A program made the translations under genes and the position numbers. The notes under the pieces are model-generated. The model saw only the letters and a list, made by a program, of their open reading frames with translations. It was not told where the DNA came from and searched no databases. Of a stretch of 8,321 nt of DNA, positions 5,163 through 8,321 are shown piece after piece. The stretch covers positions 10,611-18,931 of the forward strand of contig PLSJ01000423.1 of the NCBI GenBank assembly GCA_003165115.1, read 5' to 3'. Origin of the DNA: Syntrophaceae bacterium (GTDB taxonomy: Bacteria > Desulfobacterota > Syntrophorhabdia > Syntrophorhabdales > WCHB1-27). Numbering within the stretch: position 1 is the first letter of the stretch; the number at the start of each line of letters is the position of its first letter.

Positions 5163-5564
5163 ATGGAGATAAAGAAACGACTGCTCACGGGAATGGGGCT
5201 GGCGGTCATTTTGCCGGGCCTCTTGTTAATCGCCGGTTGCGCCGGTGAAAAGAAGCCGGTTTCGAGCCTGTCGAACGCGGACTACGCGATACGGAGGGCC
5301 CAGGATGCCAAGGCGAACGACTTCGCGCCGGCCGAGCTGCGGATGGCAGAGGAGAAACTGAGCCAGGCAAGGACAGCCGCCGAAAATGAAAAGTACAAGG
5401 ACGCGCGCGAGCTTGCCGATGAAGCCAGGGCGGACGCCGAGGCCGCCGAGGCCAAGTCCAGGTCCGAGACGGCAAAGAAGGAATCCCAGGAGATGCAGGA
5501 AAGTGTAACTACCCTTCAGCGCAACGTCTCTCCACAACCGGCCCCGGCGCCGATGGCGCGGTAG
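5163..5564 (+). CDS. DUF4398-type lipoprotein
   Basis: 133 residues. The N-terminus is a lipoprotein signal peptide ending LLIAGC, the lipidated cysteine being residue 26, so the mature protein is anchored to a membrane, probably the outer one. The body (YAIRRAQDAKANDFAPAELR, MAEEKLSQARTAAENEKYKD, ARELADEARADAEAAEAKS) is the helical, Ala/Glu/Lys-rich DUF4398 pattern, which resembles TPR-like or coiled helices. A polar Pro-rich end (SPQPAPAPMAR) follows. AAGGAG lies about 8 bases before the ATG. It is 53 bp upstream of a second lipoprotein that repeats the same domain and adds OmpA, so the two likely form an operon for outer membrane-peptidoglycan organisation. Biochemical function is not known for the family. 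Confidence 0.85.
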   Translation: MEIKKRLLTGMGLAVILPGLLLIAGCAGEKKPVSSLSNADYAIRRAQDAKANDFAPAELRMAEEKLSQARTAAENEKYKDARELADEARADAEAAEAKSRSETAKKESQEMQESVTTLQRNVSPQPAPAPMAR

Positions 5565-5617
5565 AGAGGCGCGCGCGCTTCCGGAGATGCCCCAATAATC
5601 TCAAAAGGAGACTTGCG

Positions 5618-6511
5618 ATGAGACAGACGAGAAGAATTCTTTACGCGGCAGGGCTCTGCGCGGTCATGATCGCGCTGGTTACGGCAACAGGATGCAGCAC
5701 CCACACGGCCGCGCTCGACGACGCCCGCGCCTCGTACGCGCAGGCCGCGGGAAACCCGACCGTTGCCTCGAACGCTTCGGCGACCCTCCAGGAGGCCGAC
5801 CGGTCCCTGCACAGGGCCGAAGACGCAGCGAACGCGAAGGACCAGGAACATTACGCGTACCTCAGCCAGAGGCAGACGCAACAGGCGGTCGACGAGGCGA
5901 ACCAGAAAGCGGCGGAACAGCAGATGGCGCAGGCTGCCAGGGAGAGAGACCGGGTGCTCCTGGAGTCCCGCGACCAGCAGGTGGCGCAGGCCAATGCACA
6001 GGCGCAGCAGACCCAGATGGCAAAGGAACAAGCCGCGGAGGCGACCGGAGAGGCACAGATGGCGAAGCAGCAGGCGGCCGAGGCGACCGAAGAGGCCAGG
6101 CTAGCGAAAGAACAGCAGCAGCAGCTTGAGACCCAGCTCTCGGAAATGAGGGCCAAAGAGACGGACCGGGGCGTGATGCTCACCCTTGGCGACGTCATGT
6201 TCGAGACCGGGCGGGCCGCCCTTACGCCGGGGGCGATGCTCAACATAAACAAGCTGGCCGACATCCTCCAGCAGAACCCGAACGAAAAGGCGCTCATCGA
6301 GGGCCATACGGACAACACCGGGGATTCCATGCGCAACCAGCAATTGTCCGAGGACAGGGCAAATGCGGTGCGCGACGCGCTGGTCGCAAGGGGGGTAAGC
6401 CCCGACCGGATCACCGCGCGCGGCTTGGGGGGAAGATTTCCCTCGGTGACCAACAACACCGAAATGGGCAGGCAGCAGAACCGCCGGGTAGAAATCGTCG
6501 TCACGGGATAG
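5618..6511 (+). CDS. DUF4398-like/OmpA-domain lipoprotein (peptidoglycan-binding)
   Basis: 297 residues with three parts. A lipoprotein signal ends ATGC (cysteine 26). A DUF4398-like helical region covers about 30-100 (DDARASYAQAAGNPTVASNA, LQEADRSLHRAEDAANAKDQ), followed by a Gln/Ala-rich coiled coil to about 175 (repeats of MAKEQAAEATGEA). A complete OmpA C-terminal domain occupies 185-297 (LGDVMFETGRAALTP, IEGHTDNTG, LSEDRANAVRDAL, NRRVEI). D232 in GHTD and R247 in SEDRA are the positions that hold the diaminopimelate of peptidoglycan in OmpA. The protein therefore probably tethers the outer membrane to the cell wall, with the coiled coil as spacer. AAGGAGA precedes the ATG. It follows the DUF4398 lipoprotein and is followed by a strong terminator, making a two-gene operon. 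Confidence 0.93.
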   Translation: MRQTRRILYAAGLCAVMIALVTATGCSTHTAALDDARASYAQAAGNPTVASNASATLQEADRSLHRAEDAANAKDQEHYAYLSQRQTQQAVDEANQKAAEQQMAQAARERDRVLLESRDQQVAQANAQAQQTQMAKEQAAEATGEAQMAKQQAAEATEEARLAKEQQQQLETQLSEMRAKETDRGVMLTLGDVMFETGRAALTPGAMLNINKLADILQQNPNEKALIEGHTDNTGDSMRNQQLSEDRANAVRDALVARGVSPDRITARGLGGRFPSVTNNTEMGRQQNRRVEIVVTG

Positions 6512-6570
6512 ACCGGGCGAATCGCAGGAAATAGAGGAGCCCTTCGGACAGCCTCAACGAAACTAGCTGT

Positions 6571-6612
6571 CCATAAAGATAAGGGGGAGTCTCCTCCCCC
6601 TTATCTTTATGG
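6571..6612. terminator. Symmetrical bidirectional intrinsic terminator
   Basis: A 19-bp perfect stem (6571-6589 with 6594-6612) has the 4-base loop TCTC. The GC core GGGGGAG/CTCCCCC is flanked by TTATCTTTAT on each strand, so transcripts from either side meet a GC hairpin followed by a U-rich tract. It lies between the OmpA gene (ends 6511, plus) and the small periplasmic protein gene (ends 6627, minus), where both need termination. Confidence 0.9.
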
Positions 6613-6626
6613 CATCGTTGGATCGC

Positions 6627-6977
6627 TCACTTTGCGGGCGGCGTCGGTTTCTCGGCCGACTCCGTTGTTTCCATCTTCTCCTTTCCTTTCATGAGCGGCT
6701 TCTTGATGCTGCTGGCCGTCAATACCCCGTCCTTTTCTTTGTAGCTTATTGTGACCTGATCGCCCACCTTGTACTTGCCCACCTTCTTGACGCCTGAGAC
6801 GTCAAAGTTCTGCTCGCCCTTCGGGCCTTTCACCGTCATCATTTTCCCGTCGTTACTGACGACCTCGCCCGTCAACTTCACGGACTTTTCCGTCTTTGCC
6901 TTCTCTTGCGCGAACGCCGTGGTTACCAGTGCGAAGCCGATTAGAACTGCCACTAAGACCAATAAAGCTCTCTTCAT
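6627..6977 (-). CDS. Small periplasmic protein of unknown function (possible OB-like beta domain)
   Basis: 116 residues. The first 23 form a Sec signal peptide with a clear AFA cleavage site before QEKAK, so the protein is exported. The mature part contains a short beta-rich stretch (SVKLTGEVVSNDGKMMTVKG, FDVSGVKKVGKYKVGDQVTI, SYKEKDGVLTASSIKK). The alternating turns and 'GEV-.-GK.-TVK.-VGD.VT' rhythm suggest a small OB-fold-like or DUF5666-type barrel. A charged low-complexity tail ends in PTPPAK. There is no lipobox. The ATG is preceded by AAGGAGGTGA, a full ten-base complement of the 16S 3' end, so translation should be very efficient. It is monocistronic, convergent with the OmpA operon. 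No enzyme motif is visible, and I cannot assign a family with certainty. Confidence 0.85.
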   Translation of the reverse strand: MKRALLVLVAVLIGFALVTTAFAQEKAKTEKSVKLTGEVVSNDGKMMTVKGPKGEQNFDVSGVKKVGKYKVGDQVTISYKEKDGVLTASSIKKPLMKGKEKMETTESAEKPTPPAK

Positions 6978-7309
6978 TGTGTGTCACCTCCTTCCTTGTT
7001 GGATTGCGGTTTTCGGTATGCCGACGACCGGAATAGGCTCAGGCATGCCTCGCCAATGCTCTGCTATTTCATAAATTGATTATGCCGCCATACTTTGTCA
7101 AGCCGTGAAAGCGGTCTGTTGCGGGGCTGCCCGAACCGTTACGTCACAGGGCAGCCTCCCCATTGACATGTGCATGCGTCGTGGCAACATTTTCCCTATC
7201 GACGGAATCTTCAAACCGACCGGCCCCGGGGATAAGGCGCTTTGAGGATTCGCCGGACGGGGGAGACCCCGAATATTTACGTGTTGCCTGAAAGGCAAGG
7301 AGGTGCGCG
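6978..7309. other. Intergenic region upstream of two divergent secreted-protein genes
   Basis: 332 bp without a credible gene. On the minus strand TTGACA (7101-7096) could be a -35 for the small periplasmic protein, with only weak -10 choices in the AT-rich stretch near 7075-7085. On the plus strand TTGACA at 7163-7168 has the poor -10 AACATT at 17 bp. An 8-bp stem, GGCTGCCC (7125-7132) with GGGCAGCC (7149-7156), and a 10-bp palindrome AGGCATGCCT (7041-7050) are present. The region likely holds both promoters, but I cannot place them firmly. Confidence 0.35.
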
Positions 7310-7621
7310 ATGAAGAAACATGTGGTGATCGGTCTTATCGGGTTGATGGTCTGCCTGCCTCTCCTGGCGGTCGACGCGGCAGCCCAGGGCGCAGGCGGCG
7401 CAGGCGGTGGCGCAGGCATGGGCGGCTCGTCAGGGATGGGAGCACAGCCGGGCATGGGCGCCGAGCAGGGCACGTCGAACATGGGTTCCCAGCCTGGTAC
7501 GGGCACAAGCGGGTCCGGCTCGACCGGCAGCATGGGCGGCCCGGAGGGCACGTCCGGGACGGGCACGGGCAGTCCCACCGGCACCGGAACGTACGGCACG
7601 AGTCCCGACAGCGGCCGATAG
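7310..7621 (+). CDS. Secreted Gly/Ser/Thr-rich low-complexity protein
   Basis: 103 residues. A Sec signal peptide (MKKHVVIGLIGLMVCLPLLA) ends at about VDAAA, and everything after it is low complexity: GAGGAGGGAGMGGSSGMGAQ, then GMGAEQGTSNMGSQPGTGTS and a GTGTGSPTGTGTYGTSPDSG end. There is no cysteine, aromatic core or catalytic motif, so an extended, disordered exported protein is expected. A strong AAGGAGGTG site 5 bases before the ATG, a proper signal peptide and a following hairpin argue that it is a real gene. It does not match a named family I can recognise; repetitive glycine-rich annotation-only 'hypothetical' proteins of this kind are common in envelope regions. Confidence 0.75.
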   Translation: MKKHVVIGLIGLMVCLPLLAVDAAAQGAGGAGGGAGMGGSSGMGAQPGMGAEQGTSNMGSQPGTGTSGSGSTGSMGGPEGTSGTGTGSPTGTGTYGTSPDSGR

Positions 7622-7633
7622 AAACACGGCCAC

Positions 7634-7660
7634 GGGCGGGTCCCGGCATCGGACCCGCCC
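7634..7660 (+). terminator. Hairpin terminator after the Gly-rich gene
   Basis: GGGCGGGTCC (7634-7643) pairs perfectly with GGACCCGCCC (7651-7660) around a 7-nt loop, starting 13 nt after the stop codon. The tail (TCCCGG) is T-poor, so termination may be partial or Rho-assisted. Confidence 0.6.
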
Positions 7661-7694
7661 TCCCGGAAGGCGTGTGTGTGGGGCGAGGACGACT

Positions 7695-7700
7695 TATAAT
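7695..7700 (+). promoter_or_regulatory. -10 element upstream of the phospholipase D-like gene
   Basis: A perfect TATAAT at 7695-7700 lies in an AT-rich island within GC-rich surroundings; the -35 region (GT repeats around 7672-7677) is a poor match. Initiation near 7707 would give a leader of about 85 nt including a 12-codon reading frame. Confidence 0.4.
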
Positions 7701-7733
7701 CTATAAAAATGGGAAAAGCACCGAGAGGACGCC

Positions 7734-7772
7734 ATGAGAAAGACCTTGCATCCCTGTCTTCTCGCCGGCTGA
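7734..7772 (+). CDS. Possible 12-codon leader peptide
   Basis: ATG at 7734 follows GAGAGG with a suitable 5-base gap and encodes MRKTLHPCLLAG before TGA at 7770-7772. It ends 20 bp before the start of the lipoprotein-type phospholipase D-like gene, whose own ribosome binding site is weak (AGGG). It might be a translated leader that couples to the downstream start, or simply a chance frame. The composition (basic start, then hydrophobic residues) resembles a broken signal peptide start. Confidence 0.3.
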   Translation: MRKTLHPCLLAG

Positions 7773-7792
7773 TTTTGTCGGTCCAGGGCAGC

Positions 7793-8321
7793 ATGCGATA
7801 CATAACGCTCCTCGTTCTTGGGTCTCTGTGTGTGCTCCTGCACGCGGGATGCACCACTTCTTCCCTCCCCAACGTCCCCGCCATCACGCGCGACGTCAAT
7901 CCTACCGCGCCTCAGATAGTCGGTGCAAAGGGTGAAATCGGCCCGGCACAGGCGCAAGCCATCCTTTCCCGTGAGCAGCAGGGGGCGCACGAGGAAGAGC
8001 TGATAAAAAAAACCGTCAGCCTGATGGAGTCCCTGAGCGGCTATCCGCTGACGGCGGGAAACAAGGTCACCCTCCTCATTGACGGTCCGGCTACCTACGA
8101 AGCCATGTTCAAGGCAATAGAGGCGGCGAAGGACCACGTCAACTTCGAGACATTCATTTTCAGCGACGATGAGGTCGGACAAAAATTCGCGAAACTTTTC
8201 ATCAGGAAACAGGCCGAAGGGGTGCAGGTGAACCTCATATACGATTCCGTCGGCTCCCTGCATACACCGGCCGCTTTCTTTCAGCCCATGCGCGACGCCG
8301 GCGTGAAGGTGCTGGAATTCA
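7793..8321 (+). CDS. Lipoprotein-type phospholipase D/cardiolipin synthase-like protein, N-terminal part (cut by window edge)
   Basis: 176 complete codons are in the window; the gene runs off the right end. A signal peptide ends in the lipobox HAGC with the cysteine at residue 20. A linker of about 60 residues follows, then the start of a PLDc_2/Cls-type domain: GNKVTLLIDGPATYEAMFKA, IEAAKDHVNFETFIFSDDEV, GQKFAKLFIRKQAEGVQVNL and IYDSVGSLHTPAAFFQPMRD. The last two elements (a VxxxxIYDSVGS strand followed by a loop and FF--M--AG--V--F) are typical of cardiolipin synthases just ahead of the first HKD motif, which lies outside. Cardiolipin synthases are usually inner-membrane proteins with two N-terminal helices; a lipoprotein anchor is a known variant of periplasmic-facing PLD homologs. 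Start: ATG 7793 gives a signal peptide of normal length, though the frame is open further upstream. Confidence 0.88.
   Translation, partial: MRYITLLVLGSLCVLLHAGCTTSSLPNVPAITRDVNPTAPQIVGAKGEIGPAQAQAILSREQQGAHEEELIKKTVSLMESLSGYPLTAGNKVTLLIDGPATYEAMFKAIEAAKDHVNFETFIFSDDEVGQKFAKLFIRKQAEGVQVNLIYDSVGSLHTPAAFFQPMRDAGVKVLEF

Noticed and set aside
5851..6504. A 217-codon minus-strand open frame opposite the OmpA gene
   Set aside because: Rich in Ser/Cys/Ala as a complement of Gln/Ala codons; no start signal, and the plus strand holds a complete OmpA domain.
7144..7899. A 251-codon minus-strand open frame spanning the Gly-rich and phospholipase D-like genes
   Set aside because: The Pro-rich stretch is the complement of Gly codons, it crosses a hairpin and promoter, and it overlaps two plus-strand genes with signal peptides.

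Overview
The window looks like chromosomal DNA of a GC-rich, Gram-negative (diderm) bacterium. Four gene products carry lipoprotein signal peptides, one has an OmpA peptidoglycan-binding domain, and there is an outer-membrane polysaccharide export lipoprotein. A c-di-GMP-I type riboswitch, DUF4398/OmpA lipoproteins and a YqjE-like/DUF3618 pair together recall Desulfobacterota (Geobacter-like) or Nitrospirota genomes. That placement is inference; no rRNA or other phylogenetic marker is present. No tRNA, rRNA, CRISPR array, transposase or phage structural gene was found.

Left third (1-2821, minus strand): a compact exopolysaccharide export operon, read right to left. It encodes an OPX (Wza-like) lipoprotein, a Wzz/GumC chain-length (PCP) protein and the N-terminus of an ExeA/XrtA-type AAA ATPase cut by the window edge. 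The two junctions are 10 bp and 6 bp, and the upstream stop codon TAG is built into the next ribosome binding site at each. The operon is preceded by an unusually rich leader of about 355 nt: a near-consensus sigma-70 promoter overlapped by an inverted repeat, a c-di-GMP-I (GEMM) riboswitch, then two 80-bp tandem repeats. Each repeat carries a perfect 8-base ops core, GGCGGTAG, the site where RfaH-type NusG paralogs are recruited. This layered control (second messenger, then antitermination) is the most interesting item in the window.

Middle (2952-5162): a divergent plus-strand gene encodes a cytoplasmic protein of eight ankyrin repeats with a GTG start. It is followed by a remnant of a YflT/general-stress-like gene that seems to have lost its middle, and by a 19-bp perfect hairpin. 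On the minus strand are two overlapping envelope genes, a YqjE-like (phage holin superfamily, PF07332) membrane protein and a DUF3618-like protein with an in-frame 30-bp duplication in its C-terminal membrane segment.

Right third (5163-8321): a plus-strand pair of envelope lipoproteins (DUF4398 alone, then DUF4398-like plus OmpA) ends at a symmetrical bidirectional terminator shared with a convergent small periplasmic protein. After a non-coding gap come a secreted Gly/Ser/Thr-rich low-complexity protein and the beginning of a lipoprotein-type phospholipase D/cardiolipin synthase-like gene that runs off the right edge. Overall the region is devoted to the cell envelope: polysaccharide export, membrane-associated stress-type proteins, peptidoglycan tethering and phospholipid metabolism.
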